38,527 nt of DNA. Source: CAZNKU01 sp045545235. GTDB taxonomy: Bacteria > Bacillota > Clostridia > Monoglobales > Firm-18. A model generated the notes under the pieces. It did no database searches and had not been told where the DNA came from. It saw only the letters and a list, made by a program, of their open reading frames with translations. The stretch lies in the NCBI GenBank assembly GCA_045545235.1, contig JAZQAN010000061.1, positions 1 through 38,527 on the forward strand. Direction: 5' to 3'. Below are positions 1-7,637 of this stretch, piece after piece. Each line of letters begins with the position of its first letter. Position 1 is the stretch's first letter. A program made the translations under genes and the position numbers.

Positions 1-2
1 AA

Positions 3-437
3 TACGGACTGGATGATAAAATTATGGAGTTTGAGGTTTCGTCTGCGACCGTAGCAGAAGCCGCAAAGGCGATAGGCTGTGAGGAAGGCGAGATTGCAAA
101 AAGCTTATCGTTTGTGGTTGAGGACAGGGCAATACTTGTCATTGCTTCAGGAAATGCGAAGGTAGACAACGGCAAATTCAAGGCACAGTTCCATACAAAA
201 GCAAAGATGATACCGTTTGATGATGTTGAGAAAATGACAGGTCACGCTGTCGGCGGTGTATGTCCGTTCGGCATAAATGACGGCGTTAAGGTGTATCTTG
301 ACAGCTCGCTCAAGCAGTTTGAAACAGTATACCCTGCCTGCGGAAGCTCAAACAGCGCAATTAAGCTGACACTTGAGCAGCTGGAGGATATAACGGACTA
401 TGTGGAGTGGGTAGATGTGTGTAAAGACATTGGGTAA
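3..437 (+). CDS. YbaK/EbsC family aminoacyl-tRNA deacylase-like protein (5' partial)
   Basis: The reading frame is open back to base 3, with residues YGLDDKI before the first internal ATG at 24, so the true start lies outside the window and the gene is partial. The protein has the YbaK/EbsC layout: an early conserved lysine (EIAKSLSF), a VIASGNAKVDNGKF segment, and the late GHAVGGVCPFGI block followed by VYLDSSL. These are typical of the INS superfamily, which includes the Cys-tRNA(Pro) deacylase YbaK and ProX-type editing proteins. The likely role is hydrolysis of mischarged aminoacyl-tRNA in the cytoplasm. Exact substrate cannot be told from sequence. A dispersed repeat begins directly after the stop codon. 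Confidence 0.85.
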   Translation, partial: YGLDDKIMEFEVSSATVAEAAKAIGCEEGEIAKSLSFVVEDRAILVIASGNAKVDNGKFKAQFHTKAKMIPFDDVEKMTGHAVGGVCPFGINDGVKVYLDSSLKQFETVYPACGSSNSAIKLTLEQLEDITDYVEWVDVCKDIG

Positions 438-440
438 TGC

Positions 441-493
441 AACCCCTCAGTCAGCTGTGCTGACAGCTCCCCTTACACAAGGGAGCCTTTGAA
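441..493. repeat. Dispersed double-hairpin intergenic repeat
   Basis: Two adjacent perfect hairpins lie just after the YbaK-type gene: GTCAGC-tgt-GCTGAC and GCTCCC-cttacacaa-GGGAGC, ending in CCTTTGAAAGG. Related fragments occur near 34551-34576 (AAGGGAGCCTTTG) and near 38388-38412 (CCTTCCCC-ttga-GGGGAAGG). The form matches the short palindromic repeats common between genes in gut Clostridia. It could act as a terminator for the upstream gene, although no T-tract follows it. Confidence 0.6.
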
Positions 494-505
494 AGGAGTA
501 CGATT

Positions 506-586
506 ATGAATTTTACTACTTGGTTTGTAATTGCCATTGCAATAATAGTTCCGGGCGCAACATTTATTTTTTACAATAAGGAATAA
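506..586 (+). CDS. 26-residue single-pass membrane peptide
   Basis: ATG at 506 is preceded by a good ribosome binding site (AAAGGAG, 492-498) at 7-base spacing, and the frame ends with TAA at 584-586. The peptide starts MNFTTWFVIAIAIIV and ends FIFYNKE. It has a short polar N-terminus, about 17 hydrophobic residues and a charged tail, so it would span the membrane once. It resembles small membrane proteins or type I toxin-like peptides only in size and shape; I recognise no family. No antisense RNA is evident. It lies immediately after a dispersed repeat whose right edge abuts the ribosome binding site. No clear promoter was seen, so transcription may come through from the upstream gene. Confidence 0.5.
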   Translation: MNFTTWFVIAIAIIVPGATFIFYNKE

Positions 587-707
587 TTTTTGCTCTCAAT
601 TTGATATGAATATGTTATCAAAAAGCATTGGCATCCGGATTATACAGTCTTTATGGTTTGCTTTGATGGTGTTAAGTCTATTTCACGATAGAGATGTAAT
701 ACATAAT

Positions 708-736
708 TTGCATACACTTGAGTATTATGGTATAAT
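708..736 (+). promoter_or_regulatory. Sigma-A promoter of the PHP gene
   Basis: TTGCAT at 708-713 and TATAAT at 731-736 are separated by 17 bases, about 75 bases before the GTG start at 812. The remaining bases between 587 and 707 show no other convincing signal. Confidence 0.65.
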
Positions 737-811
737 ATATTGATAAAGTGTATGAAGTCTTTTTTTCGAAATTATTGAAAAAGGTATATTAAATAAAAGT
801 AAGGTGATATT

Positions 812-1648
812 GTGATTATAAAATCTGATTGGCATATACATAGTGAAAGCTCTTATGATGCAACACTTACATTGGAAGAAATTTCAGAAAAAGCAAAAAA
901 ATGCGGTATTGAAAAAATTGGTATTACTGACCATGTAAATTTCAATGATGAAAAATTTTTGGGTGATTTGAAATTATCGGCAAAGCGTGTAAAGGAATTT
1001 CAAAAAAAGCATCCTGAAACAATTTTAGGAGTTGAGCTTACTCCTATAGAAAAGCCGGAATTTGATTTTATAGAAAAATACGGAATAAGGGAAGGGTATA
1101 TTCCGCCTGTTCAGGATAAACCGTATGAAATAGAACTTGCACAGACAAAGGAACAATTAATTAGTCTGGGGGTTCGTTATGCGATAGGGGCGGCACATTG
1201 CAGAGTTGATGTTCCCATGGCAAGAGAACTTCCGCCGGACAGAGATGCTTTGATTAAAGAATGGTACCGTCAACAAATGTGGCTTGCCTGTGACGAAAGA
1301 GTTACAATACTCGGGCATCCCTGGTATAACGGCAATGCTGTTTGGTATGAGGATTTTTCAGTTATTCCGCGGTCAATGAATATGGATATTGCAAGTGCTC
1401 TTAAAGAAAACAAAAAATATGTAGAGTGTAATGAATATATGATATGTTCAGAAAAGGCAAGTGAAAAGTTTTGTAAGCAATATGCTGAATTTATAAGGGA
1501 ACTTTTTGAAATGGGAATACCTGTAACCTATGGTTCTGATTCTCACAGAGAATATGTGCGTCATCTTCCTGAAGCAGAAAAAATTTTGGCAGAGGTTGGC
1601 TTTGTTCCCGGTGATTTTTCTGAAATTGATGAAAATGATTTGTGGTAA
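812..1648 (+). CDS. PHP-domain phosphoesterase, histidinol-phosphatase-like
   Basis: The start is GTG at 812 with AAGGTGA at 801-807. The 278-residue protein carries the PHP metal-binding set in order: H8-x-H10, D40-H41 (GITDH), E75 (GVEL), H129 (GAAH), H169 (LGHP), and D243-x-H245 (GSDSH). These trinuclear-metal residues are those of the PHP superfamily, which includes HisK-type histidinol phosphatases and other small-molecule phosphatases. No his genes lie nearby, so histidinol phosphate is not supported as substrate. It is the first gene of a plus-strand run with malQ 35 bases downstream; whether it dephosphorylates a sugar or another metabolite is open. Confidence 0.8.
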   Translation: MIIKSDWHIHSESSYDATLTLEEISEKAKKCGIEKIGITDHVNFNDEKFLGDLKLSAKRVKEFQKKHPETILGVELTPIEKPEFDFIEKYGIREGYIPPVQDKPYEIELAQTKEQLISLGVRYAIGAAHCRVDVPMARELPPDRDALIKEWYRQQMWLACDERVTILGHPWYNGNAVWYEDFSVIPRSMNMDIASALKENKKYVECNEYMICSEKASEKFCKQYAEFIRELFEMGIPVTYGSDSHREYVRHLPEAEKILAEVGFVPGDFSEIDENDLW

Positions 1649-1683
1649 CGTTAATATAATTTAAGTATATGGGAGAATGTAAA

Positions 1684-3117
1684 ATGCAAAGAAAAAGCGG
1701 TGTGCTTATGCACATATCATCATTATACGGAGATTACTCCATAGGAAGCTTTGGTAAAGCTGCGAAGGAATTTGTGGACTTTTTATGTGAGTGTAAATTT
1801 TCGTACTGGCAGGTATTGCCGTTTTGTATGGCGGATGATGTTAATTCACCCTACCAGTCATATTCTACTTTTGCGGGGAATCCGTATTTTGTAGATTTGG
1901 ATATTTTAAAAAGCAAGGGGCTTTTTGATGATGCCGAGCTTGATTCTCAACGTCAGCAACAGCCTTACAGTGCAGAATATGTAAAGCTTTATCATACAAG
2001 ACTTAATTTTTTGAAAGAAATTTCAAAACGTGTAAATTACAAAAATGAAGTCAATAATTTTATTGAGGAAAATCCTTATATAAAACAATTTTGTGAATTT
2101 ATGGCGTTGAAGGAAGTTAATGACAACAAGCCATGGGCAGAGTGGGAAAATAATGAGTACAACGAAGAAACTCTTTTTATGTGGAAATTTATTCAGTATG
2201 AATTTTTTGCACAATGGGCAGAAATTAAGAAATATGCAAACGATAAGGGTATAAAAATTATAGGTGATGTGCCTATTTACGTTTCACTTGACAGTGCCGA
2301 TGTATGGGCAAACAAGGAACAGTTTTTGCTTGATGAAAGGAATGTGCCTGTATGTGTTGCAGGTGTACCGCCCGATTACTTCTGCGAGGACGGTCAGCTT
2401 TGGGGTAACCCTATTTACGACTGGGAAGCTATGAGTAAAAACGGATACAAGTGGTGGGTTGACAGAATTAAGCATATGACAAATATGTTTGACGGTGTGA
2501 GAATTGACCATTTTCGCGGTCTTGAGTCGTACTGGGCTGTGCCATATGGCGAAAAAACTGCAAGAAACGGAAAGTGGGTTAAGGGACCCGGTATGGACCT
2601 TATAAATAAAATAAATGAGGTTGTAGGTGACAAGCTTATAATGGCGGAGGATTTGGGCGAAATTACTCCTGAAGTTGAAAAGCTTGTTAAAGACAGCGGT
2701 TATCCCGGTATAAGAGTATTTCAGTTTGGTTTTTTGGGTGATTATGACAACCCTCATATGCCGCATAATTATTGCAACAACTGTGTTGCGTACACCGGTA
2801 CTCACGATAACAACACTCTGCTTGGTTACCTTTGGGAGCTTGATGAAGGCAACAAAAAGCGTATGCTTGAGTATTGCAATTATCATTCACCTGACTGGGA
2901 AAGAGGTTATGACAGTATTTTACGTTCAATGTTTTCAAGCTGTGCAGGTCTTGTGATACTTCCTATTCAGGATTTGCTTGGGTATGGGTCTGATACACGA
3001 ATAAACATACCCGGCAAGGCAGACGGAAACTGGCAGTTTAGAATTACAAAGGAACAGCTTCAAAGCATTGATAAAAACAAATTCAAACATTATAACGAAT
3101 TGTATAAAAGAGGCTAA
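1684..3117 (+). CDS. malQ: 4-alpha-glucanotransferase (amylomaltase, GH77)
   Basis: The enzyme transfers maltooligosaccharide segments between glucans in the cytoplasm and serves in maltodextrin or glycogen use. I place the start at ATG 1684, because GGGAGA at 1671-1676 fits as its ribosome binding site; the ATG at 1669 would add only five residues and would contain that site. The GH77 catalytic set is visible: nucleophile Asp near residue 275 in GVRIDHFRG, acid/base Glu near 322 in AEDLG, and the stabilising Asp near 375 in THDNN. The 477-residue length and the N-terminal motif SGVLMHISSL are usual for bacterial MalQ. It stands between a PHP protein and a MurD-type ligase, with no other maltodextrin gene in sight. 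Confidence 0.95.
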   Translation: MQRKSGVLMHISSLYGDYSIGSFGKAAKEFVDFLCECKFSYWQVLPFCMADDVNSPYQSYSTFAGNPYFVDLDILKSKGLFDDAELDSQRQQQPYSAEYVKLYHTRLNFLKEISKRVNYKNEVNNFIEENPYIKQFCEFMALKEVNDNKPWAEWENNEYNEETLFMWKFIQYEFFAQWAEIKKYANDKGIKIIGDVPIYVSLDSADVWANKEQFLLDERNVPVCVAGVPPDYFCEDGQLWGNPIYDWEAMSKNGYKWWVDRIKHMTNMFDGVRIDHFRGLESYWAVPYGEKTARNGKWVKGPGMDLINKINEVVGDKLIMAEDLGEITPEVEKLVKDSGYPGIRVFQFGFLGDYDNPHMPHNYCNNCVAYTGTHDNNTLLGYLWELDEGNKKRMLEYCNYHSPDWERGYDSILRSMFSSCAGLVILPIQDLLGYGSDTRINIPGKADGNWQFRITKEQLQSIDKNKFKHYNELYKRG

Positions 3118-3144
3118 TTATAAATTTGGAGAAGGGATGTTAGT

Positions 3145-4449
3145 ATGTACCAATTTTTAAAGGATTTGGTTACAGATAAAAAAGTTTTAATATTAGGGTT
3201 TGGCAGAGAAGGCCGTGCCACATATAATGTAATAAAAAATATGCCCTGCCAAATAGGTATTGCCGACAAAAATGAAGTGTCTTTTGATTGTGATGCAAAG
3301 TTTGTAACAGGTGATGATTATCAGAAGGCAATTTACGATTATGATATAGTTTTCAAAAGCCCCGGTATAGTTTTGGAGGACCAGAGTGAAGAGGTGCTTT
3401 CAAAAATTGTTGCTCAGGCCGACTGTATGATTAAAAGATATAAAAATCAAATTATCGGTATTACAGGCACAAAGGGGAAAAGTACTGTTACAACCCTTAT
3501 TTATCATATTTTGAAAAATGCGATAGGTAACTGTATTCTTATGGGTAACATTGGTATACCTGCATTTGATATGATTGATGAAATTGATGAAAACAGCATT
3601 CTTGTATATGAATTTTCCTGCCATCAGCTTGAGTATTCAAAGTATTCACCACACACCGGCATACTTTTAAATATCTTTCCCGAACATCTTGACCACTATG
3701 GTACGGTGGAAAAGTACGATGCGGCAAAGAAAAATATCTATGCCAATCAAAATGCTGATGACATGCTGATTTGTAATGTTGATAATGTGCCTGATAAGAA
3801 ATATAACGGAAAAAATCTTGTAACTGTATCACTTGATAAAAAGGCAGATGTGTATATTGATGGCAATACTATTGTTGATTTTGACAAGGTGATTGACTTT
3901 ACAGAGTTTGAAAGCAGTCTGCTTGGCAGACATAATATGTATAACATTGCTATTTGCTATAATGTATGTAAAAATTACGGTGTAAGCCTTGAGGAATTTA
4001 AAAAGCATCTGAAAACATACAAGCCACTTCCTCACAGATTGGAGTTTGCAGGTGAGTATGGTGGTGTAAAGTATTATGATGATTCCATTTCAACAATTGG
4101 TGAAACAACTATTCAGGGACTTGAAAGCCTTGAAAATGTAGGCACACTTATTATAGGCGGAATGGACAGAGGAATATGTTATGACCAACTTGTGGAGTTT
4201 TTAAAGGACTACAAGCTTCAAAATATAATTTGTATGTACGATACGGGTAAAAAACTTTATGAAAGACTAAAAGAATACAAGGATAAAAATGTTGTGCTTG
4301 TTGATAATCTTGAACAGGCGGTTGTAAAGGCTAAAACCTTAACACCAAAGGGGACTGCGTGCTTGATGTCACCTGCCGCCGCAAGCTACGGATTTTTCAA
4401 GAATTTTGAAGAACGTGGTGATAAATTCAAAGAATTAATTAAGAATTAA
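3145..4449 (+). CDS. murD: MurD-type ligase, UDP-N-acetylmuramoylalanine--D-glutamate ligase
   Basis: MurD adds D-glutamate to UDP-MurNAc-L-Ala in cytoplasmic peptidoglycan precursor synthesis. The 434-residue protein begins with a Rossmann-like domain (LILGFGREG, near residue 18), then has the ATP-binding loop GTKGKST at 108-114, the central Mur block NIFPEHLDHYG, and the C-terminal substrate region beginning LPHRLEFAGEYGGVKYYDDS. In common MurD proteins the last block reads NDSKATN; here it is DDSISTIGETT, so this is a divergent branch. The gene lies 27 bases after malQ with GGAGAAGGGATG before it. It is away from any mra/mur cell-wall cluster, so a second or specialised Mur ligase is possible. 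A bidirectional terminator follows. Confidence 0.8.
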   Translation: MYQFLKDLVTDKKVLILGFGREGRATYNVIKNMPCQIGIADKNEVSFDCDAKFVTGDDYQKAIYDYDIVFKSPGIVLEDQSEEVLSKIVAQADCMIKRYKNQIIGITGTKGKSTVTTLIYHILKNAIGNCILMGNIGIPAFDMIDEIDENSILVYEFSCHQLEYSKYSPHTGILLNIFPEHLDHYGTVEKYDAAKKNIYANQNADDMLICNVDNVPDKKYNGKNLVTVSLDKKADVYIDGNTIVDFDKVIDFTEFESSLLGRHNMYNIAICYNVCKNYGVSLEEFKKHLKTYKPLPHRLEFAGEYGGVKYYDDSISTIGETTIQGLESLENVGTLIIGGMDRGICYDQLVEFLKDYKLQNIICMYDTGKKLYERLKEYKDKNVVLVDNLEQAVVKAKTLTPKGTACLMSPAAASYGFFKNFEERGDKFKELIKN

Positions 4450-4450
4450 A

Positions 4451-4490
4451 GGACAGTAACTAATTATATGTTACTGTCCTGATTTTTGTT
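4451..4490. terminator. Bidirectional terminator between murD and the MBL-fold gene
   Basis: A perfect 10-base inverted repeat, GGACAGTAAC (4451-4460) and GTTACTGTCC (4470-4479), is followed on the plus strand by gatttttgtt. It sits between two convergent genes. Confidence 0.8.
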
Positions 4491-4491
4491 A

Positions 4492-5274
4492 TTACTGATT
4501 TTCTTTTTCTATTATATCGTGAATAAGGTGATTTTTACGCTCGGTTAAAAAGTCTATCCACTGCTGTGGGTTGATAAATGGATTTACATCGGGGTTTTCT
4601 TCAAGTGCCTTCAGGTTTTCAACAGTATTGTTTCCTTCTACGTGGTTGCCTATGTTTATATCAACAGGCAGTTTGAGAAGTCTTTCAATACTGTTTAAAA
4701 ACTTTTGTCTGTGGTCATATGTAAGATTATTTTTTTCTATAAATGCCTTTGTCATTGTGTTTGTTCCTGCACCGCCGAACATACAAGCTTTATATGTGTT
4801 TTTGCCGTCGGTTACATCAAATAAAAATGACATTGTACCATCTGTGTGGCCCGGTGTTAAAAGACATTCTATTTTTGTGTTTCCTAACTCTATAGTATCA
4901 CCGTCATCCAAAAATTCATCAACTCTGAATGGTGAAAAGTCATAGTGGAAAATTTCGCGATTGTAAAGGGGCATATCTGCTTTGCTCATAAACACCTTTG
5001 CACCGCAAAGATTAACAAGCATTTCGGTTGCATTTGTGTGGTCATAGTGACAATGTGACAAGAGGATGTACTTTACATCCTTTGGGTTAAAGCCAAGCTC
5101 CCATATATTGTTTATTACAAGGTAAAAGTTTTCTTTATAGCCCGGATCTATTAAAATAAGACCGTCACCTGTATCAATAATGTGTGTTGATGATGGCTTT
5201 GTGCCTACAAAATAAAGATTGCCAAAAATTCTGCCAGGCTTGACATAGCCTAACCATGGATCCTGTTTTAACAT
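4492..5274 (-). CDS. Metallo-beta-lactamase-fold hydrolase
   Basis: The MBL zinc signature H-x-H-x-D-H is present as HCHYDH at about residues 74-79 of the 260-residue protein, followed by PGHTDGT (third metal His) and a late GNHVEG. The start is set at 5274 (ATG): AAGGAG ends 10 bases upstream, whereas the in-frame TTG at 5283 would overlap that site. The family covers glyoxalase II-like and many other hydrolases, and the substrate is not predictable. It follows the AraC-type regulator gene with a one-base gap, so the two are co-transcribed and probably translationally linked. The pair is divergent from a GH4 glycosidase. Confidence 0.85.
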   Translation of the reverse strand: MLKQDPWLGYVKPGRIFGNLYFVGTKPSSTHIIDTGDGLILIDPGYKENFYLVINNIWELGFNPKDVKYILLSHCHYDHTNATEMLVNLCGAKVFMSKADMPLYNREIFHYDFSPFRVDEFLDDGDTIELGNTKIECLLTPGHTDGTMSFLFDVTDGKNTYKACMFGGAGTNTMTKAFIEKNNLTYDHRQKFLNSIERLLKLPVDINIGNHVEGNNTVENLKALEENPDVNPFINPQQWIDFLTERKNHLIHDIIEKENQ

Positions 5275-5275
5275 A

Positions 5276-6034
5276 TTAATCAATCTCCTTATTTATATAT
5301 TCCGTAGGGGAACATCCTGCGGTTTTTTTGAAAATTTTTGAAAATGTAAATGTGTCATCATACCCCACAAGGGTAGCAACCTCACTTACCTTAAAGCCTC
5401 GTTTTAATAATTCACAAGACTTTTTTATTTTGTAATTTATTATATACTGCTGTATGGTAACACCCTTTCTTTCTTTGAAAATTCTTGAAAGGTAGCGTCT
5501 GTTTATGTTTAAATTGTCGGCAATCTCCTCAACATAAAGCTTTTTCATATAGTTGGATTTTATGTAGTCGGCAACGGTTTTTACGTAATCGCTTTTGGAA
5601 TTAGTGTTTTCGAAAAGCACCGTGATTACTTCATAAAGCTTGCCTGTTAAAAATTCCGACCTTGTGTTTTCAAGCTCCTGAACTTCCAACATTTCTGTAA
5701 AAGTATTGGCTTTGAATTTTTCCACAACATCAAGCATACGGAACTTTTCTGCAAGCTCTCCGTTAAAATGAACCCATATATATTCCCAGGGGTCATTTTC
5801 GTCGGCTACGTATGTGTAAACGCCATTTGGCTTTATTATGAAAATTTCATCTTTTTTTACAGGGTAACATTCGTTTTCATAATATACCTTGCCACAGCCC
5901 TTTGACACATAATGAATTATATAAAAGTCCGTATAGGCATATTTAAAGCTATGGTTTGGCTTGCACTTTTCAGTGCCGAAGGTAAGTACGTTTAAGGTTT
6001 TAAAGTTTTTGTTTTCTATAATGAAACTTGACAT
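5276..6034 (-). CDS. AraC-family transcriptional regulator with N-terminal cupin-like sensor
   Basis: The C-terminal third carries the two AraC helix-turn-helix units, with the typical YVEEIADNLNINRRYLSRIF and GYDDTFTFSKIFKKTAG-CSP segments. The N-terminal part has the beta-rich AraC ligand-binding arrangement (YIHYVSKGCGKVYY, DEIFIIKPNGVYTY, WEYIWVHFNG), typical of sugar-responsive members. The start is chosen at ATG 6034, because AAGGTG at 6041-6046 on the minus strand is six bases upstream; GTG 6043 and ATG 6040 overlap that site. It is transcribed away from the GH4 gene, which it probably controls, and is followed closely by the MBL-fold gene. Confidence 0.88.
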   Translation of the reverse strand: MSSFIIENKNFKTLNVLTFGTEKCKPNHSFKYAYTDFYIIHYVSKGCGKVYYENECYPVKKDEIFIIKPNGVYTYVADENDPWEYIWVHFNGELAEKFRMLDVVEKFKANTFTEMLEVQELENTRSEFLTGKLYEVITVLFENTNSKSDYVKTVADYIKSNYMKKLYVEEIADNLNINRRYLSRIFKERKGVTIQQYIINYKIKKSCELLKRGFKVSEVATLVGYDDTFTFSKIFKKTAGCSPTEYINKEID

Positions 6035-6051
6035 TTCCATCACCTTTTTTT

Positions 6052-6080
6052 ATATTATCACATATGAATTTGTTTTGCAA
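6052..6080 (-). promoter_or_regulatory. Promoter of the AraC/MBL operon
   Basis: On the minus strand TTGCAA (6080-6075) and TAATAT (6057-6052) are 17 bases apart, directly before the ribosome binding site of the AraC gene. The shared region 6081-6148 would hold the regulator binding sites, but I saw no convincing repeat. Confidence 0.45.
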
Positions 6081-6148
6081 TAGCATATTGTACGGTTTTA
6101 AAAGTTACATTATGACATATTTTGTTTACTTTTTGCCATTTTATTATT

Positions 6149-6178
6149 TTGAAATAAGATATATTATATGAGTATAAT
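6149..6178 (+). promoter_or_regulatory. Candidate promoter of the GH4 gene
   Basis: TTGAAA (6149-6154) and TATAAT (6173-6178) are 18 bases apart. The predicted start of transcription would fall close to the ribosome binding site (GGAGG, 6185-6189), so the leader would be almost absent; the true promoter may be shifted. AraC-type activation is expected. Confidence 0.4.
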
Positions 6179-6197
6179 ATACTTGGAGGTATTTAAA

Positions 6198-7517
6198 ATG
6201 ATTAAAGTTACTTTTATGGGTGCAGGAAGTACAGTATTTGCAAAAAACGTACTTGGTGATATTATGCTTACAGAAGCTTTGCATAAAGTGGAAATTGCAC
6301 TTTATGACATTGATGGTGAGCGTCTTGATGAATCTTATGAGCTTATAACAGCTCTTAACAAAAATGTTAACGAAGGAAGAGCTGTAGTTAAAAAATACCT
6401 TGGTGTGGAAAACAGAAAGGAAGCTCTTCGCGGTGCAACATTTGTTGTTAATGCCATTCAGGTTGGCGGTTACGAGCCAAGCACTGTTATTGATTTTGAA
6501 ATTCCTAAAAAATACGGCTTGAAGCAGACTATTGCAGATACTTTGGGTATTGGCGGTATATTCCGTGCACTTCGTACAATTCCTGTTATGCGTGAATTTG
6601 CAGAGGATATGGAAGAAGTTTGCCCTAATGCAATTCTTTTGAATTACACTAATCCTATGGCTATGCTTTCAGGCTATATGCAAAGATACACAAAAGTTAA
6701 AACAGTTGGTCTTTGTCACAGTGTACAGGTTTGCACAAAGACTCTTTATGAGTCACTTGGTCTTGAAAAGCCTGAAAATACAATTGAAAAAATTGCAGGT
6801 ATCAACCATATGGCATGGCTTTTGGAAATTAAGGATAAGGACGGAAACGACCTTTACCCTATGCTTCGTGAAAAAGCAAAGAATTTCAATGACCCTGAAT
6901 GTGACAACCTTGTAAGACTTGATTATCTGAACAGATTTGGCTACTATGTAACCGAAAGCAGTGAGCACAATGCAGAATACAACCCATTCTACATAAAGCA
7001 CAGATATCCAGAACTTATTGAAAAATACAACATTCCTCTTGATGAATATCCAAGAAGATGCATAAAGCAGATTGAACGTTGGAATCAACAGAAGGAAGAA
7101 ATTTTCAACGGCGGTAATATTACACATGAGCGAAGCCGTGAATATGCGTCACACATTATTGAGGCTATTGTAACTAACAAACCATATCAATTTGGCGGTA
7201 ATGTTCAGAACACAGGTCTTATTCCAAACCTTCCTTCAAATGCCTGCGTAGAAGTACCTTGTATTGCAGACGGAAAAGGTGTTACACCTATGTATGTGGG
7301 TGAGCTTCCAATGCACCTTGCGGCTATGAATATGACAAACATCAACCCACAGCTTCTTACAATTAATGCAGCAGTTACAAAGAAGAAGGAAGATGTTTAC
7401 TACGCCGCTATGATGGACCCACATACAGCTGCAGAGCTTTCAATTGATGACATTGTAAGTATGTGTGACGAAATGATTGAGGCACATAACAACACTCCAT
7501 TTAAGGTTTTGTGGTAA
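6198..7517 (+). CDS. melA: Glycoside hydrolase family 4, alpha-galactosidase (MelA-like)
   Basis: GH4 enzymes cleave glycosides by an NAD- and Mn-dependent oxidation-elimination mechanism in the cytoplasm. The start is ATG 6198, with TTGGAGGT eight bases upstream; an upstream in-frame ATG at 6168 lies in the promoter region. The 439-residue protein shows the NAD site FMGAGSTVFAKNVLGD at the N-terminus, NYTNPMAM near residue 150, and the metal ligands Cys173 (GLCHSVQ) and His204 (GINHMAWL). The sequence pattern is closest in memory to MelA alpha-galactosidases rather than the 6-phospho-glucosidase branch, but substrate and anomer need testing. No sugar transporter is adjacent. The divergent AraC regulator is its likely controller. 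Confidence 0.85.
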   Translation: MIKVTFMGAGSTVFAKNVLGDIMLTEALHKVEIALYDIDGERLDESYELITALNKNVNEGRAVVKKYLGVENRKEALRGATFVVNAIQVGGYEPSTVIDFEIPKKYGLKQTIADTLGIGGIFRALRTIPVMREFAEDMEEVCPNAILLNYTNPMAMLSGYMQRYTKVKTVGLCHSVQVCTKTLYESLGLEKPENTIEKIAGINHMAWLLEIKDKDGNDLYPMLREKAKNFNDPECDNLVRLDYLNRFGYYVTESSEHNAEYNPFYIKHRYPELIEKYNIPLDEYPRRCIKQIERWNQQKEEIFNGGNITHERSREYASHIIEAIVTNKPYQFGGNVQNTGLIPNLPSNACVEVPCIADGKGVTPMYVGELPMHLAAMNMTNINPQLLTINAAVTKKKEDVYYAAMMDPHTAAELSIDDIVSMCDEMIEAHNNTPFKVLW

Positions 7518-7577
7518 GCTTAAAAATGTAGTTTTACAAGGGCTATTCATTAAACTATGTCTATTTTTTAACAAAAC

Positions 7578-7606
7578 TTGATTTTTCTCTTATGAAGGTA
7601 TATAAT
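7578..7606 (+). promoter_or_regulatory. Sigma-A promoter of the malic enzyme gene
   Basis: TTGATT (7578-7583) and TATAAT (7601-7606) have a 17-base spacer, about 30 bases before the ATG at 7638, whose ribosome binding site is GGGAGGA (7624-7630). Confidence 0.75.
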
Positions 7607-7637
7607 TTAATTGGAAAATTTGTGGGAGGAATAAAAA

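Noticed and set aside
587..707. Possible hairpin AAAGCA/TGCTTT upstream of the PHP gene
   Set aside because: Only six pairs with a loop of about 30 bases, no T-tract and no known motif; not enough to call a riboswitch or terminator.
2284..2886. 200-residue open frame on the minus strand
   Set aside because: It lies wholly inside malQ, has no ribosome binding site and no recognisable motif; malQ shows all catalytic blocks in its own frame.
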